This document shows, one piece after another, positions 15,031-23,548 of a stretch of 34,076 bases of DNA. Source of the DNA: Firmicutes bacterium UBA5774. Its GTDB lineage: Bacteria; Bacillota; Clostridia; Peptostreptococcales; Anaerovoracaceae. Location: NCBI GenBank assembly GCA_002418625.1, contig DIEM01000022.1, forward strand, positions 1 through 34,076, written 5' to 3'. The notes below the pieces were generated by a model. The model was given only the letters and a program-made list of their open reading frames with translations, was not told the origin of the DNA and made no database searches. The first letter of the stretch is position 1. Every line of letters begins with the position of its first letter. Position numbers and translations under genes: made by a program.

Positions 15031-16461
15031 TCAAGCTTCATAGGTGGAAACTGCCAGCGGCGATTTTACTAAGTCAGCAAATTCCTTTTCACTGAAATCC
15101 TTGCCTTCTTTTTTTGCATCCAGCGCTTCGATCAAAGCATCATATTTTTTACGGCTGACAGGATAGCCGACCATCACGGCTACAGCAATAAAACACCCTG
15201 CAGCAGGTGCAACGGTGCATAGCAGATTGATTCCATCAAGTGCCTGTTGGCTCTGTACTGCTGCTTCGCCATTATATCCGACAATTGCCAGCAAACTTCC
15301 GGTTGCATACATGGCAACTGCCGACCCGAATTTCTGACAGAAAGAAACGATCGCGATAATCGAACCTGCTCGGAATTTCCCATTTTTATATTCATCGATC
15401 GCCGATACATCATATGCAAAAGTAATATACATCGTCCAGAACACAGTGCTTGCTAATTGATAGAACACTGTATAGACGATTACGGCGGAAAAGGACGAAA
15501 TGCCTGCAAAAGCGAAATACGCCATCGCGAAAACCGCAATAATATTCCCAAGCAGAAATGCCTTTTTCTTGTCATATTTGTTGGCGATCGAACTTCCAAT
15601 AGGAACAGCTGCCGTATAGATAACCGCATAGATGATCCAGTATAGCGATTGCTGAGCCTCGTCAAGCCCACAATTGTAGGTCAATAGATAGACAAGCGCC
15701 GTGCTCGCTATGATAAAACCGAAAACAATCATGACCGTCATCAGGCATAGCCTTCTATAGGATGGAATCTGGAAAATCTCCTTTAAAACTACACTGATGC
15801 TTTCCCTGTTTCTTTCTGGGACTTGGCTCAAAGACTCATTTTCTTTACCCTTGGTCGCTATAAGGCAAATCATGGCACACACTAAAGTGATGACACCAAA
15901 AACAGCCCCTGAAATGCCCCATGAGAACCGCTCGCTGTAACCCATCGAAAGAAACCGGTCAAGAACATACATCGGCCCGGAGGTGCAAAGAAGCATAAAG
16001 ATTCCGCCTCCGATCATATTATACATGCGGATATTGTTTCTTCCGTTATAATCCGTTGTCATTTCACCGCCAAGCGACATGTATGGTATCACATATATGT
16101 TATAGAATATCCAAAACATGGCTGCCATAATCAAATAATAAAAATTCGCAATCACTCCACTGATGGGCAGCGGTGCAAAAATCAGGAAAATAGTCAAAGA
16201 GAGCGGCAGGATCCCGATAGCCATCATCGGCCGCCTTCTGCCATGCTTCGTTCTTAGATTATCCGATAAATATCCGCAAACCGGCGCTGTCACAGCATCG
16301 AGACAGACTGCTCCAAGAGCGATCATCCCTGCCATTGCAGGACCTATTCCCGCTACATCGGTTAGAAAATAAAGGAAGAATGTGTAAAACATGCAATACG
16401 GAATCGTATCGCCTGCTTGTCCGATCCCATAACTCAACTGTGTTTTCATTGATAATTTCAT
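15031..16461 (-). CDS. MFS transporter of the GPH (sugar/cation symporter) family
   Basis: This 476-residue polytopic membrane protein has about twelve helices. It starts with LSYGIGQAGDTIPYCMFYTF, the GPH/MelB-family N-terminal signature, and has the cytoplasmic loop motif SDNLRTKHGRRRPMM between helices 2 and 3. GPH members carry glycosides, glucuronides and also small non-sugar anions by cation symport. Here it lies between two paralogous amidohydrolases with gaps of about 25 nt, so the likely cargo is the amidohydrolase substrate rather than a sugar; that is inference from position. AAGGAG lies 10 nt upstream of the start. The length is normal for the family. Confidence 0.86.
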   Translation of the reverse strand: MKLSMKTQLSYGIGQAGDTIPYCMFYTFFLYFLTDVAGIGPAMAGMIALGAVCLDAVTAPVCGYLSDNLRTKHGRRRPMMAIGILPLSLTIFLIFAPLPISGVIANFYYLIMAAMFWIFYNIYVIPYMSLGGEMTTDYNGRNNIRMYNMIGGGIFMLLCTSGPMYVLDRFLSMGYSERFSWGISGAVFGVITLVCAMICLIATKGKENESLSQVPERNRESISVVLKEIFQIPSYRRLCLMTVMIVFGFIIASTALVYLLTYNCGLDEAQQSLYWIIYAVIYTAAVPIGSSIANKYDKKKAFLLGNIIAVFAMAYFAFAGISSFSAVIVYTVFYQLASTVFWTMYITFAYDVSAIDEYKNGKFRAGSIIAIVSFCQKFGSAVAMYATGSLLAIVGYNGEAAVQSQQALDGINLLCTVAPAAGCFIAVAVMVGYPVSRKKYDALIEALDAKKEGKDFSEKEFADLVKSPLAVSTYEA

Positions 16462-16487
16462 AATTGTTCATCTCCTTATAAATTCAA

Positions 16488-17810
16488 TCAGAATGCCAAT
16501 CTACCGTCTTCAACGGCCAGTCTTCCACCGGAAAATATCATCGAAATGTTTTGTGGATCGTATAGAACATCAACGCTCGAAACCGGATTCCTCTTCACAA
16601 CAAGAAGATCGGCAGCTTTGCCTCTTTCAATGGTTCCGATCCGATGGGACATGCCCAAAGCTTCAGACGATGTCAGTGTTGCCGCCTTGATCGCTTCGGG
16701 AATTGTCATTCCGCATCGAACCAGCTGCTTGAATTCCAAAGCGCTGTATTCGCCATAAGTTGTAAGCGGCTCGTACACCGTATCCGACCCCAATGCGATC
16801 TTGACTCCCTTATCCCGGGCCAGGGTAAAATTGTCCATTGTGCTTTTGATTATCCTTGCTTGTTCTTCTTCATTCGTTTTGTCATCAACCGTCCTATGCA
16901 GAAAAACATCAGGCCTTATGATCTCAGCTCCTTCCGCCCCGGAAGGCATGATTTCGGTGTACCAGTTGACAAGCAGATTCATGGTCGGCACCAATATGAT
17001 GCCTTTATCGGCCATTTTTTCAGCTATCTCTTCATCGAGCTCCTCACCATGTTCTATGGTATCAACTCCGGCATCGACAGACATTCTGATCGATTCGTTA
17101 TTTTCCGCATGCGCACTCACCATGGTTCCTTTAATCATATGCGCTTCATGAACGCAGGTTTTGATCTCATCAAAAGTGTAATGAACATCTTCGTTGCGGT
17201 CATGAGCCCAATTCCCGCCTCCGCTTGACCAGATTTTGATCTGGTCTGCTCCTTCGCGCAAAAGACGCCGGACCCATTTTTTGATTTCGTCGTTCCCATC
17301 TGCCAAGACACCCCAAAAGTGATTTTCCTTTACATACTCTTCTGTATATTGGTATAGATCCGCGTGTCCCCCGGTTCTTGTAAGGCCCGGGCCGCAAGCA
17401 ATGATTCGAGGGCCCGGCATAATGCCTTCCCCAAAAATGCGCTTCAGGTACAGCCCGTTCCAGGAGATATCGCGTACGGAAGTGAACCCGCGTTTTAAAA
17501 TCTTTTGTGCTTCATAAACCGATCTGATCGTCCTGACCATTTTCGGTTCTGCCAAGACTTCTGTCTCTCCATATAGATAATCACCTCGTCCGCCTGCCAG
17601 ATGAACATGGGCGTCGATCAAACCCGGCATCACATAATAGCCGTCGAGCAATATCTCCTGCACGCCATCTTCTTTTTTATATCGATCCATGCATATGATC
17701 CGATCAATAATGCCATCTTTCACAAGGACAGCCATATGGGCTTCCGGCCAGCCGCCATATCCGTCTATCACCGATACATTCAGCAGCGCAAATTTAGCCA
17801 TGACAATCAA
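16488..17810 (-). CDS. Metal-dependent amidohydrolase, paralogue B
   Basis: This ~440-residue paralogue of the gene at 13680 matches it closely over the whole length, for example in RDISWNGLYLKRIFGEG and DTIEHGEELDEE. The same metal residues are kept: HVH in DAHVHLAGG, Lys in QIKIWSSGGG, and His in AHAEN (where A has SHAET), DTIEHG and LGSDTVYEP. The start is uncertain. GGAGG at 17819-17823 is ideally spaced for a TTG at 17810, giving 440 residues, in line with 441 for paralogue A. The in-frame ATG at 17801 is 17 nt from it, and a TTG at 17858 has no ribosome site. It is the first structural gene of the amidohydrolase-symporter-amidohydrolase operon, downstream of an AraC regulator. The substrate is unknown. 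Confidence 0.85.
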   Translation of the reverse strand: MIVMAKFALLNVSVIDGYGGWPEAHMAVLVKDGIIDRIICMDRYKKEDGVQEILLDGYYVMPGLIDAHVHLAGGRGDYLYGETEVLAEPKMVRTIRSVYEAQKILKRGFTSVRDISWNGLYLKRIFGEGIMPGPRIIACGPGLTRTGGHADLYQYTEEYVKENHFWGVLADGNDEIKKWVRRLLREGADQIKIWSSGGGNWAHDRNEDVHYTFDEIKTCVHEAHMIKGTMVSAHAENNESIRMSVDAGVDTIEHGEELDEEIAEKMADKGIILVPTMNLLVNWYTEIMPSGAEGAEIIRPDVFLHRTVDDKTNEEEQARIIKSTMDNFTLARDKGVKIALGSDTVYEPLTTYGEYSALEFKQLVRCGMTIPEAIKAATLTSSEALGMSHRIGTIERGKAADLLVVKRNPVSSVDVLYDPQNISMIFSGGRLAVEDGRLAF

Positions 17811-18032
17811 ATTCTGATCCTCCACTTTCTTCGGCCGCAGATAATCATCCCCGCTCAATTTACGATGATAACAATATGGCTGCCGACAAATATGATTTTT
17901 TAATAATGAACTCTGAAATGTGTTTTTCCCGGATCCGTATTTATATCATAAAGAATTCTAAGAGGGGTATCAAATGACAAAGAGGATTATATTTATAGTC
18001 GTTTTCGCTTAAATATAAAATGCCAAAGAGAG

Positions 18033-19253
18033 TTATCGCAATCCATATATGGGTTTGATCTTTACTTTCATCAAGGAATCAATTTCTTCAATAAGCGCGT
18101 TTACATCATCCAGAAGATCCATATCAGTAAATAAAATACCAAATTTACAGTTTGCTATTTTGTCGAGGCCATTAGTTTCTATGCAATGTTCCAATATCAG
18201 TTTCCATTCTTCAATTGACCTGTCTTTATAACGAATACTGATCATGAGATTTTCGTCCGATCCCATCAGGCAATCGGCTTCATCTATCAAATGGTTGCAA
18301 CTGAAAGTCTCAATATCATATTCGATTTCTTCATCGGGAATTGGCAATTTTGAATACCGTTCCACGATCTCGATTACCGTTCTCAGTTCAACTTCATGCA
18401 GCCGATTGCCTGCTTCAATATCTTTTTTAAGCCTTTTTCTGTAATCGAGCGGTGTACAGTGATAGTATTTTTTAAAATTCTTATAGTAATATTTTGGATC
18501 CGAAAATCCGATTTTATAGGATATTTCATTCACGCTCATATCGGAATTCAATAATAGCTCCTCTGATTTCCATATCCTTGTGAAGCTCAGCATATCCTGA
18601 AAGCTCCATGCGCTTACATCCTTGAAAATATGCGACAAGTAGGACTTGCATAAATACTCGTTATTGGAGATATCCTCCAGCAGTCTTTGTTCACTGTACT
18701 TTTCATTTATATATTGCATGATGAGATAATATTTATCCAGCTTGTAATTGCTTACATTGCAACTCCTGTTGTAAAAATTGACTCTTGAGAAATTGTTGAC
18801 CAGCATAGTGATCAGCTTGATCACAAGATTATCCATTGTTTCACTATAGCTTGAATTTTTTATTCCTGATTCGATAACGATCTTCGCCAGCAGTTTCCGG
18901 ATAATATTTTTATTGTTCTCATATGAACTGTCGAAATCGCTGTCGCTCATGGAGTCGCAGATGAATATCGTATTTTCGATATGTTTAAAGTAGCGTTTGT
19001 AATAATCAAGGTCGAAATAGAAGGAAACCACAGCATTCTCTTCCCGTTCTTTTATAGAATGATAGTCACCGAAATTGACCACAAGAAAATCGCCTTCGCC
19101 CATTAAAAAGTCTTCAAAGCTCATCTTGACGTCGATTTTCCCTTTAAGAACAAACAATATTTCAAGAAATTTCTGATGGCTGTGCATTAGATGACTCTCA
19201 ATATTGTATATCCTGGTATCTATTGGTCGAACTTCTTCTTTGATATAGCCCAC
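18033..19253 (-). CDS. AraC-family regulator with N-terminal cupin and C-terminal extension
   Basis: This ~406-residue transcription factor has a cupin-like sensor domain at about residues 5-105 (HSHQKFLEILFVLKGKIDV, then MGEGDFLVVNFGDYHSI). A helical linker follows, then a pair of AraC helix-turn-helices in the middle (CKSYLSHIFKDVSAWSFQDM, then MSVNEISYKIGFSDPKYYYK with YYHCTPLDYRK). About 125 residues come after the DNA-binding domain (rich in EVERYSKLPIPDEE-type and LMISIRYKD stretches). Most AraC proteins end at the HTH, so this tail is unusual. The start could be the GTG at 19253, which has GAAAGGATG 9 nt upstream, or the ATG at 19271. It precedes the amidohydrolase operon on the same strand and probably controls it. 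Confidence 0.85.
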   Translation of the reverse strand: MGYIKEEVRPIDTRIYNIESHLMHSHQKFLEILFVLKGKIDVKMSFEDFLMGEGDFLVVNFGDYHSIKEREENAVVSFYFDLDYYKRYFKHIENTIFICDSMSDSDFDSSYENNKNIIRKLLAKIVIESGIKNSSYSETMDNLVIKLITMLVNNFSRVNFYNRSCNVSNYKLDKYYLIMQYINEKYSEQRLLEDISNNEYLCKSYLSHIFKDVSAWSFQDMLSFTRIWKSEELLLNSDMSVNEISYKIGFSDPKYYYKNFKKYYHCTPLDYRKRLKKDIEAGNRLHEVELRTVIEIVERYSKLPIPDEEIEYDIETFSCNHLIDEADCLMGSDENLMISIRYKDRSIEEWKLILEHCIETNGLDKIANCKFGILFTDMDLLDDVNALIEEIDSLMKVKIKPIYGLR

Positions 19254-19288
19254 TGTCGTACATCCTTTCATAATCACCAAATGCAATA

Positions 19289-19301
19289 GTATCACTGATA
19301 C
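19289..19301. promoter_or_regulatory. 13-bp palindrome upstream of the AraC gene
   Basis: GTATCA, a central C, and TGATAC form a perfect palindrome about 36 bp before the GTG start. It may be an autoregulatory site; AraC proteins more often use direct repeats, so this is tentative. Confidence 0.3.
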
Positions 19302-19411
19302 GGACTCGCTTCCACATAATTACGCCCGGATCTTTTATCATTTTATCATCTGTATTTATAGTTTGAACACTTTTTTTTAATCCGGTCATAATAGCTCGTC
19401 AAATGAACAAA

Positions 19412-19446
19412 GGCTCTGCCGATACCATTATTCGATCAGCAAAGCC
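19412..19446 (-). terminator. Terminator-like hairpin after the AraC promoter region and before the dehydrogenase stop
   Basis: On the minus strand, GGCTTTGCTGAT and ATCGGCAGAGCC form a 12-bp stem with two G-U pairs, followed by a T-rich run (CTTTGTTCATTT). It lies 20-54 nt past the stop of the saccharopine-dehydrogenase-like gene and would end its transcript. Confidence 0.65.
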
Positions 19447-19465
19447 AATGTGTCGAGTCATTCTA

Positions 19466-20809
19466 TCAAGCAAGCTTTAAAGCCATTTTTTTAATTCGAG
19501 CCGCATCCGCAAAAATTTGCGCCATTATATTTTTATCATTGATTGTCTTATATTGCGAATCCATTTCCACTATTCCGTATTCAAATCCAGCCTCATCCAT
19601 GATTTCCAGATACGGAATCGGATCGAAGTACTCCGGAGAAAACACTCCAGCACCCTTCCAGATTCCTCTTCCAATCAATTCGAGCCCTACTGCGGCACCA
19701 AATCCGGTCTGGGCCACTACTGCCTGCATCTCCCAATTGCGCATGGATATCTGGTTGTCAAAAGGCTGATATATAAACACTTCTCTCGTTTTACCATCCT
19801 TTATGCCTTTGCAGTGTACGCCGACGCACATTTTCCCAAGCATCTCTTCTCCGAGATCCTTTGGCTGCGGGGCGGCTGCCGCTACCACGTCTCTCGGGAC
19901 AACCTCCACCCCTCCAATATTTATTGGATGAAGACTTCTCAAGCCGAGTGAGTTTATTACCTTAAGAGCCTTTACAAGATTGTCGTCAAGCGCTATTTTA
20001 AATGTACATTTTTTTAAGCCATATTGTTCTAAATATCGAGGCATGGTAACAGTCTCTTCATGCTCGACTTTGACAAGCGTATTCGTACCGACCCCGGCAG
20101 GCATCTCAAAGCTTTCTTCACCCGAAAAAGGACCTTCCACAATAAAGCCGCCTTTATCCTTATCCCACTCAACATTTGGATTCATGACTTCGTCGAGAAC
20201 TGTCCAAACATTAAACCCGAACACTATTCCATCTTCTCCGGCGCTGGGAACAGTCAGATTCCCTCCGTCCTTCACATGGACCTCATGAAGCTCATCAAAT
20301 AAATACAATGCTGCAAACTTCGCAAATACATTCACAACACCGGGATCGATCCCCAAGCAGATGCAGGACATGATCCCCTTTTTTTCCCAAGCCTTATGTC
20401 TGTCAAAATTGTACTTTGTCATAGGTTCAACATAACTATTTTCAATTCCGGGTCCAAACTTCGGATTATCCATCGGAACAGACCACGTCCCCATGTTGCC
20501 ATAATGCGCCCCGCCTTCATAGGCTGCGTCAAATATGTTATTGCTTACAAACGGAGCCGCGGCATCCATTACAAAATCACATTTGTATTTATGGATCAGA
20601 TCTACGATACTCTGTTTATCTCTTGCATCGACCGCTTCTGCAATAAACCTGGGGTCTCCATGCATATGTGTCAATACTTCATTAGCCCTTTCAAGGTCAT
20701 AATCTGAAATCACGACCTTTTTTAGCCATTTTCCTTCCGGGTCCCTTGCCTGCATGATCCTCAATATGGATTCCCCGACAGCACCCGCTCCAACTAATAA
20801 TAGTTTCAT
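19466..20809 (-). CDS. Saccharopine-dehydrogenase-like NAD(P)-binding oxidoreductase
   Basis: This 447-residue protein of the COG1748 group comprises saccharopine dehydrogenases and carboxynorspermidine dehydrogenases. The N-terminal Rossmann loop is KLLLVGAGAVGESILRIMQA, with a strand ending in the D of KVVISDYDLERA. The centre contains the catalytic-fold segments FVMDAAAPFVS and CLGIDPGVVNVFAKFA. It has no separate lysine-ketoglutarate reductase domain. The start is MKLLLV at 20809, because AAGGAGG lies 7 nt before it; the longer frame to 20863 includes the ribosome site. Polyamine genes nearby make a polyamine-related role (carboxyspermidine type) possible, but no decarboxylase partner is present, so lysine or amino-acid metabolism is equally open. 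It is apparently monocistronic. Confidence 0.82.
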   Translation of the reverse strand: MKLLLVGAGAVGESILRIMQARDPEGKWLKKVVISDYDLERANEVLTHMHGDPRFIAEAVDARDKQSIVDLIHKYKCDFVMDAAAPFVSNNIFDAAYEGGAHYGNMGTWSVPMDNPKFGPGIENSYVEPMTKYNFDRHKAWEKKGIMSCICLGIDPGVVNVFAKFAALYLFDELHEVHVKDGGNLTVPSAGEDGIVFGFNVWTVLDEVMNPNVEWDKDKGGFIVEGPFSGEESFEMPAGVGTNTLVKVEHEETVTMPRYLEQYGLKKCTFKIALDDNLVKALKVINSLGLRSLHPINIGGVEVVPRDVVAAAAPQPKDLGEEMLGKMCVGVHCKGIKDGKTREVFIYQPFDNQISMRNWEMQAVVAQTGFGAAVGLELIGRGIWKGAGVFSPEYFDPIPYLEIMDEAGFEYGIVEMDSQYKTINDKNIMAQIFADAARIKKMALKLA

Positions 20810-20941
20810 TTTCTTTCCTCCTTGCTCTGTTAAGCAGGCTCCTTTTGGCCCGCTCCTATCCAATTTTGCAGGTATGGAAGTTAAATATCGCTATAAGCAT
20901 TGCAATTGGTAGATTTCTTGTTAATCAAAGCATTTATTGCA

Positions 20942-21169
20942 TTAAAAAAAGAAATACATGCCAATGAAATGGCTTATATTTCCTCTGTCCGTTTGCCAGT
21001 TGGTTATATCCACGTAGGCGCCACATAGAGTGATCTCTCCAAAGTTAAGTACAATAACCTTCCTTTTGCCTGTCAGTTTTGTCGGAAAACCTGCCTCTTT
21101 TCCCGATTTGCTTCTTCGGCCTGCCAATTGGATAGCACGTCTAGGGTTATCTTCATCCTTAATATTTAA
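20942..21169 (-). pseudogene. Possible gene remnant of about 75 codons
   Basis: The open minus-strand frame has no ATG and no ribosome site; it begins after a TAG. The stretch KRKVIVLNFGEITLCGAYVD loosely resembles the C-terminal strand pattern of the predicted 'ABC-class' ATPases (PF09818-like), where the pattern is K(x)8-I-x-F-G-x-x-x-I-D-L-S. Only one short stretch fits, so this is a weak guess; it may be non-coding. Confidence 0.2.
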
Positions 21170-21305
21170 CTAAGTACTATTTTATATCATTTTAATCGCC
21201 CTAATCTTCCGAGTCTATTGACAATTCCGCTTTCTTCCTTCGATTTTTACGTTCTATCTCATTTAATGATACGTTCTGCTGATAAAACCCACCCGCAGGA
21301 CGCCA

Positions 21306-21344
21306 TTGAAACATGGCCAAAGAGAGACTATACTCTAAGTATAG
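21306..21344 (+). promoter_or_regulatory. Promoter of the acyl-CoA dehydrogenase with overlapping palindrome
   Basis: -35 TTGAAA (21306-21311) and -10 TATACT (21329-21334) are separated by 17 nt. A palindrome CTATACT-CTA-AGTATAG (21328-21344) covers the -10 box and the expected start point. The leader before the ATG at 21425 is about 85 nt. Confidence 0.7.
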
Positions 21345-21424
21345 AAATATGTATCGGCGGATATGCCGGTGCTTCCATAGAACTGGTCAGCGATGGCGGA
21401 CAGGAGAATAAAAAGGAGCTTACT

Positions 21425-22573
21425 ATGAACTTTCAATTGAATGATGAAGAAATCAGATTCCAGCAATCCATGCGTGAATTTGCTTTGACAGAATTGCTTC
21501 CGGGAGCAATGCAGCGTGACCTTGACGAAAATTACGAAGAGACCTATGACATTTTAATGAAGAAAGCGGCGCCAAAGGGACTGCTTGGCTTGACATTTCC
21601 GGCCGAATATGGCGGACTTGGTAAAAGCTATATTTATTTCGTTCTGGCCATGATCGAATTTTGCCGGATCGAAGTTTCTTTCGGCGCAGCCTGGTCTGTC
21701 TGCATGTCGCTCGGAACCGTCCCGATCTGGAAATTCGGTTCGGAGGAACAAAAACAAAAATATCTGGTCCCGCTGGCGAAAGGCGAAAAAATCAGCGCGT
21801 TCGCTTTGACTGAACCAAACGCGGGAAGCGATTCCGCAATGCAGGAGTCGACGGCAGTGGCAGACGGCGATGCTTACATATTAAACGGTCGAAAAATATA
21901 TATAACAAACGCCGGCTTCGCCGACACTTATATCGTATTTGCCATGACCGATAAAACGAAGGGAACCCGTGGCATCAGCGCTTTCATCGTTGAAAAAGGC
22001 ACTCCCGGATTCAGTTTCGGAAAAGTTTATAAAAAAATGGGGATTCACGCTACTGTCCAAAGAGAGCTTATCTTTGAAAATGCCAGGATTCCCAGAGAAA
22101 ATCTGATCGGCAAGGAAGGGGAAGGCTTTAAAATCGCAATGACCGCGCTTGACGTAGGCCGGCTTGGAGTAGCGGCCCAGGGAACGGGCGCCGCGATGGG
22201 CGCTTATGACATCGCGTTGAAATCGGCCAAGGAACGCGTTCAATTCGGGCAACCCGTCTCAGCCAATCAAGGCGTTTCCTTTATGCTGGCCGATATGGCC
22301 ACTCAGATAGAACTCGCCCAATTGATCGTTCTGAAAGCTGCATGGATGTATTCCGAAGGACTTCCTTTCAGCAAGGAGGTCGCAATGGCAAAAACTGTTG
22401 CAACCGACACGGCAATGGAGACAGCAGTCAATGCCGTCCAGATTCTCGGCGGCAAAGGCTTTTTACAGGAAAATGCTGTCGAGCGTTTTATGCGTGACGC
22501 TAAAATTCTCCAGATATACGAAGGCACCAATCAAATTCAAAGGGTCGTGATCGCAAGCCATATATTGAAATGA
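21425..22573 (+). CDS. Acyl-CoA dehydrogenase
   Basis: This 382-residue FAD flavoprotein is predicted to oxidise an acyl-CoA to the trans-2-enoyl-CoA. Signatures in order are the N-terminal helical domain with FPAEYGGLGKSY, the flavin-binding FALTEPNAGSDS, the ITNAGFADTYIVFA strand, and the C-terminal IYEGTNQIQRVVIASH whose Glu is the catalytic base in short-chain enzymes. The length is that of butyryl-CoA-type dehydrogenases. The start is at MNFQLNDEE, with AAGGAG 8 nt upstream; an in-frame extension to 21218 lacks any homology. No electron transfer flavoprotein (etfAB), CoA transferase or hydratase gene is adjacent, so the substrate is unknown. It is convergent with the XdhC gene. Confidence 0.93.
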   Translation: MNFQLNDEEIRFQQSMREFALTELLPGAMQRDLDENYEETYDILMKKAAPKGLLGLTFPAEYGGLGKSYIYFVLAMIEFCRIEVSFGAAWSVCMSLGTVPIWKFGSEEQKQKYLVPLAKGEKISAFALTEPNAGSDSAMQESTAVADGDAYILNGRKIYITNAGFADTYIVFAMTDKTKGTRGISAFIVEKGTPGFSFGKVYKKMGIHATVQRELIFENARIPRENLIGKEGEGFKIAMTALDVGRLGVAAQGTGAAMGAYDIALKSAKERVQFGQPVSANQGVSFMLADMATQIELAQLIVLKAAWMYSEGLPFSKEVAMAKTVATDTAMETAVNAVQILGGKGFLQENAVERFMRDAKILQIYEGTNQIQRVVIASHILK

Positions 22574-22638
22574 CACCAGGCGCTGCAATCACCGCTTCGG
22601 GTCAGACTGTCCCCTCATCGCCGTTTCTGAAACAGCAA

Positions 22639-22666
22639 GGCGATCCTTTATGATGAAAGGATCGCC
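22639..22666. terminator. Hairpin between convergent acyl-CoA dehydrogenase and xdhC genes
   Basis: GGCGATCCTTT (22639-22649) and AAAGGATCGCC (22656-22666) form an 11-bp perfect stem with a 6-nt loop. The flanks have only short T runs, so it is probably a weak bidirectional terminator. Confidence 0.65.
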
Positions 22667-22699
22667 AAATATTCTGATGATATCAAAATGCTGAAGTTC

Positions 22700-23548
22700 T
22701 TATATCAAATGCGATTTATTTTCTTCAGCTGGAGCGGCCAACTCAGCCTTTACCTGGATCAATTCCGCAGCGACGCTGATGGCGATTTCTTTCGGCGTCT
22801 CTGCGCCGATCGGCAAACCAATGGGCGCGTGCACCTTCTCAAGTTCGCTGTTTGAAAAACCGTCACGACGCAGCAATTCATATATCGCAGCAATTTTCTT
22901 TCGGCTGCCGATCATGCCGATGTAGCAACTTTCCCGTTCCAGTGCTTGCTTCAAGACATCATAGTCAGCGGTATGCCCCCGTGTCACGATGATCACATAA
23001 CTGTCGGGTCCCGTTTCTATTTCCTTAAACGCTGTCAGAAAATCTTTAAGAACAACGATCCGGTCCGCGTCAGGGAATCTCTCGCGATTGGCGAATTCCG
23101 GCCGGTCATCTAAAACGACCGTCGCGAATCCCACGTATTTCGTGACCGCCGCGATCTCCTTCCCTACATGGCCTGCCCCAAATATAAAGGCTGTCGCCTC
23201 CTCCTGCGCATCATCTTCGAAGCCGGTTGGCAATAGATGGTCGATATATTCGATGCTGACCCGGGCCTCTCCGCCGCACCGCATGTCAATGCCCCGCTGC
23301 TGCTCCTCCGTAAGGTTGAATGCATGTATCCCCGGCTTCTTCGATAAAAATGTCTCTCTGCAGATCCTTTCAACCTCGGCTTCAAGCACGCCGCCTCCAA
23401 CTGTTCCGTAAGTCGTGCCGTCTCTGGTCATCAGCATCCATGCTCCTTTTTTGCGGGGCGCCGAACCTACGGTTTGAATGACCTTGGCGATTACAAAATC
23501 TTCGTTCTTATCAATCAGTTCTTTTCCAATCTTTATGATATCCTTCAT
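22700..23548 (-). CDS. XdhC/CoxI-family molybdenum-hydroxylase maturation protein
   Basis: This 282-residue protein of the XdhC family binds molybdenum cofactor and helps sulfurate and insert it into xanthine-dehydrogenase-type enzymes. The N-terminal XdhC_CoxI domain has the signature VIQTVGSAPRKKGAWMLM, GTVGGGVLEAE and the conserved Cys in IDMRCGGEARVS. The C-terminal Rossmann-like domain begins with AFIFGAGHVGKEIAAVTKYV and includes VIIVTRGHTADYDVL, YIGMIGSRKK and APIGLPIGAETPKEIAIS. Its ATG overlaps the stop of the radical SAM gene by 4 bp (ATGA), with GGGGGG upstream. As the last gene of the cluster, it fits service to the hydroxylase at 30420-33269. Confidence 0.92.
   Translation of the reverse strand: MKDIIKIGKELIDKNEDFVIAKVIQTVGSAPRKKGAWMLMTRDGTTYGTVGGGVLEAEVERICRETFLSKKPGIHAFNLTEEQQRGIDMRCGGEARVSIEYIDHLLPTGFEDDAQEEATAFIFGAGHVGKEIAAVTKYVGFATVVLDDRPEFANRERFPDADRIVVLKDFLTAFKEIETGPDSYVIIVTRGHTADYDVLKQALERESCYIGMIGSRKKIAAIYELLRRDGFSNSELEKVHAPIGLPIGAETPKEIAISVAAELIQVKAELAAPAEENKSHLI

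Larger units (their letters stand above)
20810..21424. other. Gene-poor intergenic region between divergent genes
   Basis: This 615-bp stretch separates the saccharopine-dehydrogenase-like gene and the acyl-CoA dehydrogenase. It holds a possible minus-strand gene fragment (20942-21169) and, near its right end, a promoter with an overlapping palindrome (21306-21344). An open plus-strand frame from 21218 is in frame with the dehydrogenase but has no family character or ribosome site. No RNA gene or riboswitch is recognised. Confidence 0.6.

Noticed and set aside
21218..21424. N-terminal extension of the acyl-CoA dehydrogenase by 69 codons
   Set aside because: It contains the promoter and leader, shows no similarity to the family, and a good ribosome site precedes the ATG at 21425.
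20810..21424. A riboswitch upstream of the acyl-CoA dehydrogenase or dehydrogenase-like gene
   Set aside because: No recognisable conserved core or terminator-antiterminator pair was found by eye.
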